From NCBI GenBank assembly GCA_034189225.1, contig JAXHVL010000045.1, positions 1-64,000 of the forward strand: a stretch of 64,000 nt of DNA. The letters are read 5' to 3'. The position numbers and the translations under genes were made by a program. Positions within the stretch are counted from its first letter, which is position 1. Every line of letters begins with the position of its first letter. The notes under the pieces are model-generated. The model made no database searches, was not told the origin of the DNA, and was given only the letters and a program-made list of their open reading frames with translations. This document shows positions 33,895 to 42,846 of the stretch, in pieces. This DNA is from JAXHTY01 sp034189225 (lineage in GTDB: Bacteria; Desulfobacterota; Desulfobacteria; Desulfobacterales; Desulfosudaceae).

Positions 33895-34052
33895 AAGGTT
33901 GACGGTTTCGAATCGCAGCATTTAGTATGATAATATCATATTATCAGACAAAGGGGTTATACCACCGCAGCCGCTGAAAACACAACCGGAAAGGGCCAAC
34001 CGGACCGGCGGCTGTTGTTTTGCCGAAACCAGCTAAAAACGGGGGTAATACA

Positions 34053-34349
34053 ATGATTATCGACATGGGAGACTTTGAAATTGATCTGGATGCGCTCACC
34101 GATGCCTTTTCCAGACTGTATAAAGACCTGGGCATTGATGAGGCGGACGGCCGCCGGGTGTACAACATCGTTTCGGTCTACATGGCCAGTGTGCTGGCCG
34201 CCGGGCTGCTGGACGATCACGGCGATGCACCGGAGATGCTCGAAGCCCAGCTCCAGGAAACCTGCCAGATGATTGCCGACGACATGGCCGAAAAAATCCG
34301 GGCTTTCTGCTATGAAGACGCCGGCGACGACACGGACGCGGCGCTCTGA
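34053..34349 (+). CDS. Small acidic protein of unknown function
   Basis: This 98-residue acidic protein is mostly helical in appearance, with no Cys, signal peptide or membrane helix. It begins MIIDMGDFEIDLDAL and ends in an Asp-rich tail. The ATG at 34053 follows a GGGGG-rich stretch; an ATG at 34020 is an alternative adding eleven residues. I do not recognise a family. It is isolated between repeat A copy 4 and repeat B copy 1. Confidence 0.55.
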   Translation: MIIDMGDFEIDLDALTDAFSRLYKDLGIDEADGRRVYNIVSVYMASVLAAGLLDDHGDAPEMLEAQLQETCQMIADDMAEKIRAFCYEDAGDDTDAAL

Positions 34350-34379
34350 CGTTTTGTAATCGCCGTCTGCCATTAGATT

Positions 34380-34522
34380 AGTGCCCATCCATAAATTGCT
34401 ATTTTGCCCGATTTCTGCGTCAGGCTCAAATTTTAATCCTCAAAATACGCAAAGTATTCCTCCGGTTAAAATTTTCGCCTTCCTTGAACTCGACCAAAAT
34501 ATCTAATTTCTGGACGGACACT
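34380..34522. repeat. MITE-like repeat B, copy 1
   Basis: This 143-bp element starts AGTGCCCATCCATAAATT and ends with the complement of AGTGTCCGTCCAGAAATT, so its ends are inverted repeats. It is flanked by TAGATT/AGATT on both sides, a likely target duplication of 5-6 bp. A near-identical copy lies at 56541-56683. Confidence 0.8.
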
Positions 34523-34527
34523 AGATT

Positions 34528-34604
34528 AACCACGGAATACACGGAAAGGCACGGAAGGCGTCATCCGTTTTCTTTTTCCGTGTCTTTCCGTGTATTCCGT
34601 GGTT
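34528..34604. repeat. Hairpin repeat built of CACGGAA / TTCCGTG units
   Basis: The left arm AACCACGGAATACACGGAAA onward pairs almost perfectly with the right arm ending TTTCCGTGTATTCCGTGGTT, with a loop of about 15 nt. It directly follows repeat B and lies just downstream of the MoeA-PBP gene end on the other strand, so it could also terminate that gene. A one-sided relative (CACGGAAAAAACGGAAGG) occurs at about 1340. Confidence 0.6.
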
Positions 34605-34618
34605 TGAAAAAGAAGCCG

Positions 34619-36559
34619 TCAGATGTTGATGATCTGTCCCGTCTCTTCAGTACTGTAGCCGCCCAGTTTCTCCACGCGTTTGGCAAAGGCCGGGCTGGTG
34701 ATGATCGTCATCAGGGTCTGCACAACGGGCAGGTCAAAAAAGGCCGTCGGAATGGCCAGTTCATACTGCTCCGTCACCACCGGCACGAAGTCCAGGCCCA
34801 GGGCTCGGGCCGCGGCGTATATGCCCAGGCCGGCATCCGCGGCGCCGCTGGCCACGGCCACGGCTACGGCCATGTGGGTGTATTCCTCGTTTTCGTATCC
34901 CGCGATGGCCCCGCCGTCAATGCCCAGCTCCGAGAGCCGGAAGTCGAGCAGTATCCGCGTGCCGGCGCCGGGCTGCCGGTTGATGAACCGGATGTCGTCC
35001 CGGGCAAGGTTCTCCAGGCCGGATATGTTTTTCGGGTTGCCCGGCGGAACGATCAGCCCCTGGCGGCGGGATACCAGCCGCACGAGCTTTACCGGCAGGC
35101 CGGGCAGGTGCTTTTTTATGTAAGGAACATTGTACGTGTGGGTCTCCGGGTCAAACAAATGGGTGCCCGCCACATGGCAGAACCCCTTTTTCAGGGCCAT
35201 GAGCCCGCCCATGCTGCCGACATGAGACGAAGCCAGGCGCATGGCCCGGTGTTCCCGTCCGAACATGTCGGCGATCACATCAAGGGTGTTGTCGTGGCTG
35301 CCCACCACCACCAGGGTTTTGTCAAGATCGGATCGCCGGCTCAGGCGTTCGGCCGTCATCGGAGTGGCCTCGGCAACACCCTCGGTGTCCGCGGGGATGC
35401 GGACAAACGCGTCCGCATCGGCCAGGGACGTGACCGACCCGGCCCCTCTGGGCAGGGGCGTGGCCACGATCCGCTCGCCCACGGCCCCCATCTTTACCCG
35501 CAAAAACTCTTCCACTCCCAGCTTGGAAGCCACCTTTTTGGCCAGCACCGCGGTGACGGTGTCCTTCCGGGGGGCGGGAAGCCCCTGGCGCCATGTCAGA
35601 AACGGCCGGATCAGTTCTTCAAAGCAGACCACGGCCGATACCGGGTAGCCCGGCATGCCGAACACCGGCACGTCACTGATATTGCCGATGATAAAGGGTT
35701 TGCCGGGCATGATGGTTACCCCGTGAACAAGCAGATCACCCAGTTCGCTGATCACGCGCTTTGAATAATCCCGGGCACCGGCCGACGAGCCGCCCAGCAG
35801 AAAAATCGCCTGATACATGCCACTGCCAACAGCTTTTTGCACGGCCTGTTTGATTTGTGCCGGATCGTCCGGAAGGATGTCATGGCGGACGAATTCGCCG
35901 CCGCAGTCAGCCACCAGGGCCCCCAGCATGTGGGAGTTGGTCTCAAGCAATTTACCGGCCGGCAAATTTTCCGGGTCAAACCCTTCATCGCAGGCCATGA
36001 GTTCGTCCCCGGTGGGGATGATCAGCACACAGGGCTTTTTGTTCACCGAAACGGTCATGATACCGGCGGACAGGAGTGCGCCCACGCAATAGGGCGTGAT
36101 CAGGTGATTGGCCGGAAACAGGAGTTCCGTGGCGACAATGTCCTCGCCCACCTTTCGAACGTACTGCCAGGGGAAGGCCGGCGTCATGATTTCGACCTGC
36201 TGGTCGTCTATCACATGCACATCTTCGATCATGATCACCGCGTTGGTGCCCGGCGGCAGAAGGTTGCCGGTGTTCACGAAGAACGCTGTTCCATTGACGG
36301 CCAATGTTCGGGGGGATGTTTCGGACGCACCGAACGTGGTTTCCGCTTTTACCGCGATGCCGTCCATGGCGGCAACATGGTTGGCGGGGGACGATACCCG
36401 GGCGTAGACCCCCTCGGCCAGTACCCGTCCTGCGGCCCCGTATGCGGCAATGGTTTCGGTCTCGGCCGGCGCGGCTTCGGCAAACGTATTAAAAAGAATC
36501 TCCCCGGCCTGGGCCAGCGACTTTTTCTTCAGGTAGATGTCGGTTGAATAATCCGCCAT
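34619..36559 (-). CDS. MoeA fused to a periplasmic-binding-protein-like domain
   Basis: The first about 410 residues of this 646-residue protein are a MoeA molybdotransferase (AMDGIAVKAE, GNLLPPGTNAVIMIEDV, IIPTGDEL, GGSSAGARDYSKRVI, MPGKPFIIG). The last about 225 are a LysR/ModA-like substrate-binding domain (VVGSHDNTLDVIADMF, PPGNPKNISGLENLARDDI, QPGAGTRILLDFRL). This fusion is known in anaerobes and archaea and may sense molybdate or tungstate, or the loaded cofactor. The start at 36559 has AGAGGA close upstream. A plain moeA also occurs at 45724. Confidence 0.88.
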   Translation of the reverse strand: MADYSTDIYLKKKSLAQAGEILFNTFAEAAPAETETIAAYGAAGRVLAEGVYARVSSPANHVAAMDGIAVKAETTFGASETSPRTLAVNGTAFFVNTGNLLPPGTNAVIMIEDVHVIDDQQVEIMTPAFPWQYVRKVGEDIVATELLFPANHLITPYCVGALLSAGIMTVSVNKKPCVLIIPTGDELMACDEGFDPENLPAGKLLETNSHMLGALVADCGGEFVRHDILPDDPAQIKQAVQKAVGSGMYQAIFLLGGSSAGARDYSKRVISELGDLLVHGVTIMPGKPFIIGNISDVPVFGMPGYPVSAVVCFEELIRPFLTWRQGLPAPRKDTVTAVLAKKVASKLGVEEFLRVKMGAVGERIVATPLPRGAGSVTSLADADAFVRIPADTEGVAEATPMTAERLSRRSDLDKTLVVVGSHDNTLDVIADMFGREHRAMRLASSHVGSMGGLMALKKGFCHVAGTHLFDPETHTYNVPYIKKHLPGLPVKLVRLVSRRQGLIVPPGNPKNISGLENLARDDIRFINRQPGAGTRILLDFRLSELGIDGGAIAGYENEEYTHMAVAVAVASGAADAGLGIYAAARALGLDFVPVVTEQYELAIPTAFFDLPVVQTLMTIITSPAFAKRVEKLGGYSTEETGQIINI

Positions 36560-36857
36560 AGGTCCTCTTTTGTCTGTTATCCGTTTTTCAGATTTTAACA
36601 TAATCATCAAGATTTTTTATGAAATTAATATTTGTATGCCCGGCCACCAATGAGGTTTTTCACAGCGGCCAATACAAAGTCGTGGATAACCGGGGAATTA
36701 AAAAAGATATAGATGGCGGCCGGACCCGGCCACCCCGCCCGAACATATCCGCTGTATGGGTATTCATCTCCCCATCCTCCGGCCAGTTTCGCCTTATCCG
36801 GCGCCGGGGCCTGGTTGCTGTTATATGAAAGTTCACCGCGAAGGGGCAACTCCCGTG

Positions 36858-37289
36858 TCAGCTCTTTTTTTTGACGTATCGAAAAAACACCGGCAACATG
36901 ATAAGTAGTAGAATATCGCTCACCGGTCCGTTGATCACAAACACGAAAAAGGTAAAGATCAGCGAAACAAACGAAATCCGGTTAAGGGCAAGCGAGGACA
37001 TGGCAAACGGGAAAAACAAAAAAAACAGCAGGTCCGCAACACACAGCACCACGAGCCCCCATGCGGCCCATCGTTTCATCTTCCAGATGCCGATGCCGAA
37101 AACGACCAGTGGTATCATCAGGGCCAGGTATTTACAGCCCATTATGGTCAGTTGCCACTGCGGAAGATTGGGGTCGGCGGATAGCCATACAACGCCCTTT
37201 AAAATGGCAATCCAACCGGCCAGCCATATGGGCCAGGGAAAATCCACCTGCATGCGCTGCGACATCAGGTTGTCCTGCGTTTCCGTCAT
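36858..37289 (-). CDS. Small membrane protein of unknown function
   Basis: This 143-residue protein has about four membrane helices after a 20-residue polar head (MTETQDNLMSQRMQVDFPWP). The ATG at 37289 is preceded by AGAGG, whereas a longer frame gives a non-family head. No motif identifies it. It sits divergent from a TSUP transporter gene 228 bp away. The 298-bp stretch between it and the MoeA-PBP gene holds nothing I can name. Confidence 0.55.
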   Translation of the reverse strand: MTETQDNLMSQRMQVDFPWPIWLAGWIAILKGVVWLSADPNLPQWQLTIMGCKYLALMIPLVVFGIGIWKMKRWAAWGLVVLCVADLLFFLFFPFAMSSLALNRISFVSLIFTFFVFVINGPVSDILLLIMLPVFFRYVKKKS

Positions 37290-37517
37290 ATTCAACCTCT
37301 GCAAATTCCATCGGATTATCCATTCACCGGTTGGCCCCGGTGACCGCCTGCCTGAATGGCCCTCATTATACCATCCGCAAAAGGAAATGTCATGAAATAA
37401 ACCGGAAACAAACCATGCATGCTTCCGGGCCGTTACTCGAGCCCATCCTTTTTTCATTCCGGCGCCGGTGCGGATATGGTATCGTAACCCCCATTATTGA
37501 GAAAGGGAGGCAGTCCA

Positions 37518-38240
37518 TTGCCGTGGGAAATCATTTATCTGTGCAGCATCGCCTTTGCCGCCGGCCTGGTCCAGGGGTTCAGCGGTTTCGGCGTGGTCCT
37601 GGTGTCCCTGCCGCTGATGGCCTTTGTGATAGACATAAAAATCGCCATCCCCCTGGTGCTGCTGCTGGGCATGGCGATCAACATCATCCTGGTCATTCAG
37701 CTGGCCCGGCATATCGAGTTTCGCAAATGTCTGCCCCTGCTGGCCGCCTCCCTGCCCGGCATCCCCATGGGCGTCTATACATTAAAGGCCGTGGGCACCC
37801 GCCCCCTGGAGATACTGGTGGGAGCGATGATTCTCCTTACCGCCGGTACTTTCCTGTTCCTGAAGCCCGGCACCCGGCAACCGGCCCGGGCCTGGGGCTG
37901 GCTCGCCGGCCTTGCCGCCGGTTTCCTCGGCGGCAGCATCGGCGCGGCCGGTCCGCCCGTGGTTATTTACACCACCCTTCAGCCCTGGACCAGGCACCAG
38001 ATCAAGTCCACCATGGTGGGCTATTTCTTTACCGGCGGCCTCGGCATCATCGCCATCCAACTGTTTTCCGGCATCATCACCCCCGCGGTATGGCGCTACT
38101 GGGGCCTCTGCCTCATCCCCCTGGTCCTGGGCGTCCTGCTCGGCATCCGCCTCTACTCCCAGAGCAATGAAACCATCTACCAGAGCGTGGCCATGCTCAT
38201 GCTTACCCTCCTGGGCTTTCTTCTGCTGCTGAAAGGGTGA
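37518..38240 (+). CDS. TSUP-family anion permease (TauE/SafE)
   Basis: This 240-residue membrane protein has about eight hydrophobic segments, with the TSUP repeats GLVQGFSGFGVVLVSLPLMA and GLAAGFLGGSIGAAGPPVV. It is the compact form of the family. The start is a TTG at 37518, seven bases after GGGAGG; there is no ATG in range. The substrate is unknown, with sulfite, sulfonate or sulfate being usual. It is a second TSUP paralogue in the window, unlike the longer one at 16911. Confidence 0.83.
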   Translation: MPWEIIYLCSIAFAAGLVQGFSGFGVVLVSLPLMAFVIDIKIAIPLVLLLGMAINIILVIQLARHIEFRKCLPLLAASLPGIPMGVYTLKAVGTRPLEILVGAMILLTAGTFLFLKPGTRQPARAWGWLAGLAAGFLGGSIGAAGPPVVIYTTLQPWTRHQIKSTMVGYFFTGGLGIIAIQLFSGIITPAVWRYWGLCLIPLVLGVLLGIRLYSQSNETIYQSVAMLMLTLLGFLLLLKG

Positions 38241-38327
38241 CCCGCCGCCGGCAAGTATTCTGCCAGGCATGCATCACACCTCCATTTCGCCTTTGAGATA
38301 GGTCACCACAAAAGCGGTTTCCGAAAA

Positions 38328-38450
38328 GGATCTGTCAAAAAATAACTGTTACATTCGGTTGCCGCTTCATCCCGTCCAGCGGCGTTGCGCTCCTTGCCGG
38401 ACGGGCGAATCGACAACCTCGGTGTGACACACTTATTTTTTGACAGACCC
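38328..38450. repeat. MITE-like element F (single copy)
   Basis: The ends GGATCTGTCAAAAAATAAC (left) and, read on the other strand, GGGTCTGTCAAAAAATAAG (right) are inverted repeats differing at two of 19 positions; weaker similarity continues to about 35 bp inward. The roughly 85-bp interior codes for nothing. No clean target duplication was found. It lies in the 471-bp gap before the carbonic anhydrase gene, next to repeat A copy 5. Confidence 0.6.
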
Positions 38451-38514
38451 TTAACGCCTCTTGCGATAAGGTCAGTCTGTGGCTGTTTTTAATTTTCACC
38501 ATACGCTCTTCACT

Positions 38515-38669
38515 GACGGCTTCGTAAAAAGTCCAATATATGTGTTGCGCTGCATCCCTCGTCACTGCGTCGTACGCCAAGTACCCTCATTCCTCGGGAG
38601 TGATAGGGCTGCGCCGTATCTTGAATTTTTTACTTTGCCGTCCCAAAATTGACTTTTTACGAGACCATC
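38515..38669. repeat. MITE-like repeat A, copy 5, with 6-bp target duplication
   Basis: This full-length copy is of the second subfamily, with GATAGGGCTGCGCCGTATCT in its right half. It is flanked by TTCACT at 38509-38514 and 38670-38675. It lies downstream of the carbonic anhydrase gene. Confidence 0.9.
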
Positions 38670-38711
38670 TTCACTGATTTAATCGTAAAACTCTTTGTCG
38701 CTTTTCATGAC

Positions 38712-39503
38712 TTATTCAGTGGCTAACGGTTCGGTTTCCTTGTCAGGAGAGGCTTCAACCGTTTTCAAAATCTCATCAACCTTTTCAAGAGGAAGCCATG
38801 CCACTTTGCCAGTCCCAACATCATAAATGGCGCCAACCACTTTGGCTTTGCCCTTATTGACAATGTTTCGAACAGCCGGACTCTTCATAAACAGGTCTTC
38901 AGTCGCCTGCCATACATTCTCTTCAATCGCATACGGAATGATCGCATCACCATGCACATCCTGATGTTGGTCTATCGCACGTTCAACTGCTGGTATAATA
39001 TTGTCAACTAACGGGGGAATATTTCGTTCAAGGGCGTGCCCTTCTCCGTGGACAGCATGTGTCACCGCAGTCACAGCACCACATTGAGTGTGGCCTAAAA
39101 TCACCAAAATTGGTGTGTTGACATGGGCTAATCCATATTCAGTGGAACCGATTTCATCAGTATCGCATACATTTCCGGCGACCCGAATGACAAAAATATC
39201 CATCACACCAGCATCAAAGAGAAGTTCAACAGGAACTCGAGAATCGGAACACGTAATCACGGTAGCGTAGGCATGATCTCCCTGATTTTCCGTTCCGGCT
39301 TGTTCAAGGCGAGCGGTGTTGGTGTGCGGATATGTCGCCTTTCCAGTATAGAAACGCTCATTCCCCTTTTTCAATATCTGTAAAACCTCATCCGGACTCG
39401 GCTTTGGGGCGGCATGGTGTTCCTCGGCCAGTGCCACAACAGTGAATTGCACAGATATCACAACACAACAGATAGACAGCACTACGATACGTACGTATTT
39501 CAT
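38712..39503 (-). CDS. Exported beta-class carbonic anhydrase
   Basis: This 263-residue protein has an N-terminal signal peptide (KYVRIVVLSICCVVISVQFT, then cleavage likely after ALA near residue 27). The beta-carbonic anhydrase zinc motifs are CSDSRVPVELLFDAG and, later, LGHTQCGAV, giving Cys, Asp-Arg, His and Cys ligands. It interconverts CO2 and bicarbonate, here probably in the periplasm. The start at 39503 is set by AAGGAG. The acidic tail (ETEPLATE) is unusual. The composition seems more AT-rich than that of the neighbours, hinting at transfer. Confidence 0.88.
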   Translation of the reverse strand: MKYVRIVVLSICCVVISVQFTVVALAEEHHAAPKPSPDEVLQILKKGNERFYTGKATYPHTNTARLEQAGTENQGDHAYATVITCSDSRVPVELLFDAGVMDIFVIRVAGNVCDTDEIGSTEYGLAHVNTPILVILGHTQCGAVTAVTHAVHGEGHALERNIPPLVDNIIPAVERAIDQHQDVHGDAIIPYAIEENVWQATEDLFMKSPAVRNIVNKGKAKVVGAIYDVGTGKVAWLPLEKVDEILKTVEASPDKETEPLATE

Positions 39504-39846
39504 AACAATCTCCTTTCGGTCTTCACTATTATTTATTGTTCTCTTGCGTATACAACCTTTCAATATCATACATCACGGTGACACAGCGATATTTTCTCTT
39601 TTCATAAGCCTCTATTATATTGTCCTGTTCTTTTTAAGCCACTCATTTTTTCCAGGGTTCCAGTCAAATTTCATTTTTTAACTGTACATTTTTTAACTGT
39701 ACAAGTCGATGGTTCTGAAAAAATCTCATGTCCAACAGGAGAATAAAAACTGTAGCAAGCCGTAGCAGGCAAACCACAGCGGGTGGTCAGTGCCCGTGTT
39801 TTATGTTATAAATAGAGGTTTGGAAATAAAAAAACAGGTGTGTTCA
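39504..39846. other. Divergent intergenic region with a tandem 15-bp repeat
   Basis: This 343-bp AT-rich region separates the carbonic anhydrase gene from the small-gene and biotin operon. It contains two exact tandem copies of ATTTTTTAACTGTAC (39673-39687 and 39688-39702), a possible operator. No gene is supported, and no clear -35/-10 pair could be fixed. Confidence 0.4.
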
Positions 39847-40041
39847 ATGCAGACGGTTGAGGAAATGAAGGCCGAGCTGGCGCAGGTGGAGAAAGCGCTG
39901 GCGGAAGCAAAGGAGCGGATGCCGGCGCATTCGGCAAAGCCGGGGATGATGAATGAGCTGATCGAGCTGGAGGACCGGCGGGATGGGCTGGCGGCGGCGA
40001 TTGAAAAAGCGGAAAAACAGAGCAGCGGTTGGGCGCTATGA
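39847..40041 (+). CDS. Small coiled-coil protein preceding the biotin genes
   Basis: This 64-residue charged protein looks like two amphipathic helices (TVEEMKAELAQVEKALAEAK and LIELEDRRDGLAAAIEKAEK) joined by a short loop, so it is probably a helical hairpin. An AGGTG site lies before the ATG at 39847. Its stop overlaps the next start (ATGA), which supports real translation. I do not recognise the family. Confidence 0.6.
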   Translation: MQTVEEMKAELAQVEKALAEAKERMPAHSAKPGMMNELIELEDRRDGLAAAIEKAEKQSSGWAL

Positions 40042-40265
40042 GCAGTTGTCAACATCACAACCTGGTATTACTGTATGAGGCAAAGCCGCGGCTTCGGTGC
40101 CGGCACTGCCATCTGACCATCAAGGAAGAAGATATCGGAGACGGGTATTGTCCGGAATGTTTTGAGTTGACCGGTGAAAAACGGTATGATTTCGAGCCGG
40201 TTGAACAGGCGGAGGCCGGTCCGGTGAAGTACAGGTGTGAGGATTGCGGGGCGATTATTGAGTGA
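40038..40265 (+). CDS. Small zinc-ribbon-like protein preceding bioA
   Basis: This 75-residue protein has three Cys pairs: CRHCHLTI, CPEC and CEDCGAI. It probably binds one or two zinc ions (rubredoxin- or zinc-ribbon-like). It is translationally coupled to the upstream coiled-coil gene by ATGA and ends 13 bp before bioA. The function is unknown. A link to biotin or FeS work is suggested only by position. Confidence 0.65.
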   Translation: MSSCQHHNLVLLYEAKPRLRCRHCHLTIKEEDIGDGYCPECFELTGEKRYDFEPVEQAEAGPVKYRCEDCGAIIE

Positions 40266-40278
40266 TAATCTGAGCAAT

Positions 40279-41568
40279 ATGCTGGATTTTGACCGGGGTC
40301 ATATCTGGCATCCTTATACGTCCATGCGGGGGCCGCTGCCGGTGTATCCGGTGCGCTCGGCGTCGGGGTGTAGGTTGGTGCTGGAAGACGGTCGGACGCT
40401 GGTGGACGGGATGGCGTCGTGGTGGACGGCCATCCACGGGTATAACCACCCGGAACTGAACCGGGCGGCGGCGGACCAGGTAAACCGGATGGCCCATGTG
40501 ATGTTCGGCGGGATTACCCACGAGCCGGCGGTGGCGCTGTGCCGGCGACTGGTGGACCTTTCGCCGCCGGGGTTGGAACGGGTGTTTTTGTGCGATTCCG
40601 GGTCGGTGTCCGTGGAGGTGGCCATCAAGATGGCCATTCAATACTGGTTTGCCGCGGGCCGGACGGGCAAGCAGCGGCTGCTTACGGTGCGCAACGGCTA
40701 TCATGGCGATACGTTCGGGGCCATGTCGGTGTGCGATCCGGTGAACGGCATGCATCATATGTTTGCGGACACCCTGACGCAGCAGTTTTTCGTGCCTGCG
40801 CCGGCATGTCGGTTTGCAGACCCGTGGGACGCGTCCGACCTGGATGAAATGGCGGCCATGCTGTCGGCGCATCATGAAGAGATTGCGGCGGTGATTCTGG
40901 AGCCGGTGGTCCAGGGCGCGGGAGGCATGCGGTTTTATTCGCCGGAATACCTGGCCGGGGTCCGGCATTTGTGCGATACCCATGGTGTGCTGCTGATCTG
41001 CGATGAGATCGCCACGGGGTTCGGCCGCACCGGCAAGTTGTTTGCCTGCGAGCATGCGGGGATCACGCCGGATATCATGTGCGTGGGCAAGGCCCTGACC
41101 GGGGGGTACATGACCCTTGCGGCCACCCTGGCAACGGCGGCGGTGGCGGAGGGAATTTCCGCGGCCGATCCCGGCGTTTTCATGCACGGGCCGACGTTTA
41201 TGGGCAACCCCCTGGCGTGTGCTGTTGCCACGGCCAGCATTGACCTGCTGCTGTCCGGGAACTGGCAGGCGCGGGTGGCGGCCATCGAGGCGCAGATGAA
41301 ACATGGGCTCGCCCCGTGCCGTGAGATTCCGGGCGTGGTTGATGTGCGGGTGCTGGGGGCCATCGGCGTGGTGGAGCTGGTGCAGCCCGTGGAAATGGCG
41401 GCGGCCCAGCAGCGGTTTGTTGAGATGGGAGTCTGGGTGCGGCCGTTCGGCCGGCTGATTTATATCATGCCGCCGTATATCATTACGGCGGAGGAGCTGG
41501 CAACGGTCACCTCGGCCATGGTGGCGGTGGCCGGCGAGGAAGCGGGAAAAGAGAGGTCCACGGGTTGA
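40279..41568 (+). CDS. bioA: Adenosylmethionine-8-amino-7-oxononanoate aminotransferase
   Basis: This 429-residue class III PLP aminotransferase has the BioA hallmarks HIWHPYTSM, MASWWTAIHGYNHPELN, the Asp of ICDEIATGFGRTGKL and the PLP lysine in CVGKALTGGYM. It makes 7,8-diaminopelargonate from KAPA using S-adenosylmethionine as amino donor. The ATG at 40279 gives the usual N-terminus; no strong Shine-Dalgarno is seen, so coupling to the upstream gene is likely. It is the first enzyme gene of a bioA-F-D-B operon. Confidence 0.93.
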   Translation: MLDFDRGHIWHPYTSMRGPLPVYPVRSASGCRLVLEDGRTLVDGMASWWTAIHGYNHPELNRAAADQVNRMAHVMFGGITHEPAVALCRRLVDLSPPGLERVFLCDSGSVSVEVAIKMAIQYWFAAGRTGKQRLLTVRNGYHGDTFGAMSVCDPVNGMHHMFADTLTQQFFVPAPACRFADPWDASDLDEMAAMLSAHHEEIAAVILEPVVQGAGGMRFYSPEYLAGVRHLCDTHGVLLICDEIATGFGRTGKLFACEHAGITPDIMCVGKALTGGYMTLAATLATAAVAEGISAADPGVFMHGPTFMGNPLACAVATASIDLLLSGNWQARVAAIEAQMKHGLAPCREIPGVVDVRVLGAIGVVELVQPVEMAAAQQRFVEMGVWVRPFGRLIYIMPPYIITAEELATVTSAMVAVAGEEAGKERSTG

Positions 41569-41688
41569 GACGAATGGGTACTAATAGGGGCGGGATGCGT
41601 TTTGCGTTCCCACGCGGGAGGGTGGGAGCGAGAGGGTGTGGGTGCGGCAGGGGGCCTGATTCGTGCCAATTCGCAGACAACAATAAAC

Positions 41689-42846
41689 ATGGGTAAGTTT
41701 GATTTCATAGATGCGACCTTTGAGGCGCGGCGACAGGCGAACCAGGTGAGGCGGCTGCGGGACATGACGCCGCTGGACGGGGCTTATATGCAGGTGGACG
41801 GCAGGCGGCTGCTGAACTGCTGTTCCAACGATTACCTGGGGCTTTCCCGGCATCCGCTGCTGGCGGAGCGGGCCGGGGTGTTTGCACAGCGGTACGGGGC
41901 AGGGGCCACGGCATCACGGCTGGTGTGCGGCAATTACCCGTGCTTTTCAGAGTTGGAGGCCCGGTTGGCGTGGCTGAAGCAGACTTCGGCGGCCCTGATT
42001 CTGAACGCGGGCTACCAGGCCAATGCAACGCTTCTGCCGGCGCTGTGCGACCGGGCCGCCTTGATCCTTTCCGACGAATTGAATCACAACAGCATTATCA
42101 ACGGGTGCCGGCTGGCCCGGTGCACGGTGAAGCGTTATGCCCACAACGATCCGCAAGACCTGGAGCGGCTGCTTGCCGAAAACGCGGATCAGGGGTTTTC
42201 AAGGATTGTGATTGTCACGGAAACCGTGTTCAGCATGGACGGCGACATTGTTGACCTGGATGCACTGGTGTCCCTGGCCGAAACCTACAACGCCATCCTG
42301 ATGGTGGACGAGGCCCATGCCACCGGGGTTTTCGGGGAAAAGGGCATGGGGCTTTCCTGCGGCAAAGCCGTGGATGTAGTGATGGGCACCTTTGGCAAGG
42401 GGGGGGGCGGGTTCGGCGCTTACGTGGCCTGTTCCGGGCGGATCCTGGAATACCTGGTCAACTACTGCCAGGGGTTTATTTACAGCACGGGCCTACCGCC
42501 GGCAGTGGTGGGCGAGATCGATGCGGCGCTGGAACTGATACCGGAGATGGAAGACCGGCGGCGGATGGTACTTGAGAACGCCGCATGGTTCCGGGAGCGA
42601 ATGGCCGGGCTGGGCCTTGATACGGGGCCGTCGGCAAGCCAGATCGTGCCCGTGGTGGTGGGCGACGAGAACGATGCCCTGGATCTTTCCCGATATCTTG
42701 AAGAAAAAGGCTTTCTGGTGGTGGCCATCCGGCCGCCTTCGGTGCCGCCGAAAAAATCAAGGGTGCGCGTGTCGCTCAGCGCCCTGCATACCCGGGCGGA
42801 TGTGGAGCGGCTGGCCGATGCGTTTGAGCAGTGGAGGGCCGCATGA
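41689..42846 (+). CDS. bioF: 8-amino-7-oxononanoate synthase
   Basis: This 385-residue alpha-oxoamine synthase has NCCSNDYLGLSRHP, TETVFSMDGDI, VDEAHATGVFGEKGMGL and the PLP lysine in GTFGKGGGGFGAY. It condenses pimeloyl thioester with alanine to KAPA. The start at 41689 gives the family N-terminus; the roughly 120 bp before it contain decayed hairpin-repeat sequence rather than coding DNA. Its stop overlaps the bioD start. Confidence 0.93.
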   Translation: MGKFDFIDATFEARRQANQVRRLRDMTPLDGAYMQVDGRRLLNCCSNDYLGLSRHPLLAERAGVFAQRYGAGATASRLVCGNYPCFSELEARLAWLKQTSAALILNAGYQANATLLPALCDRAALILSDELNHNSIINGCRLARCTVKRYAHNDPQDLERLLAENADQGFSRIVIVTETVFSMDGDIVDLDALVSLAETYNAILMVDEAHATGVFGEKGMGLSCGKAVDVVMGTFGKGGGGFGAYVACSGRILEYLVNYCQGFIYSTGLPPAVVGEIDAALELIPEMEDRRRMVLENAAWFRERMAGLGLDTGPSASQIVPVVVGDENDALDLSRYLEEKGFLVVAIRPPSVPPKKSRVRVSLSALHTRADVERLADAFEQWRAA

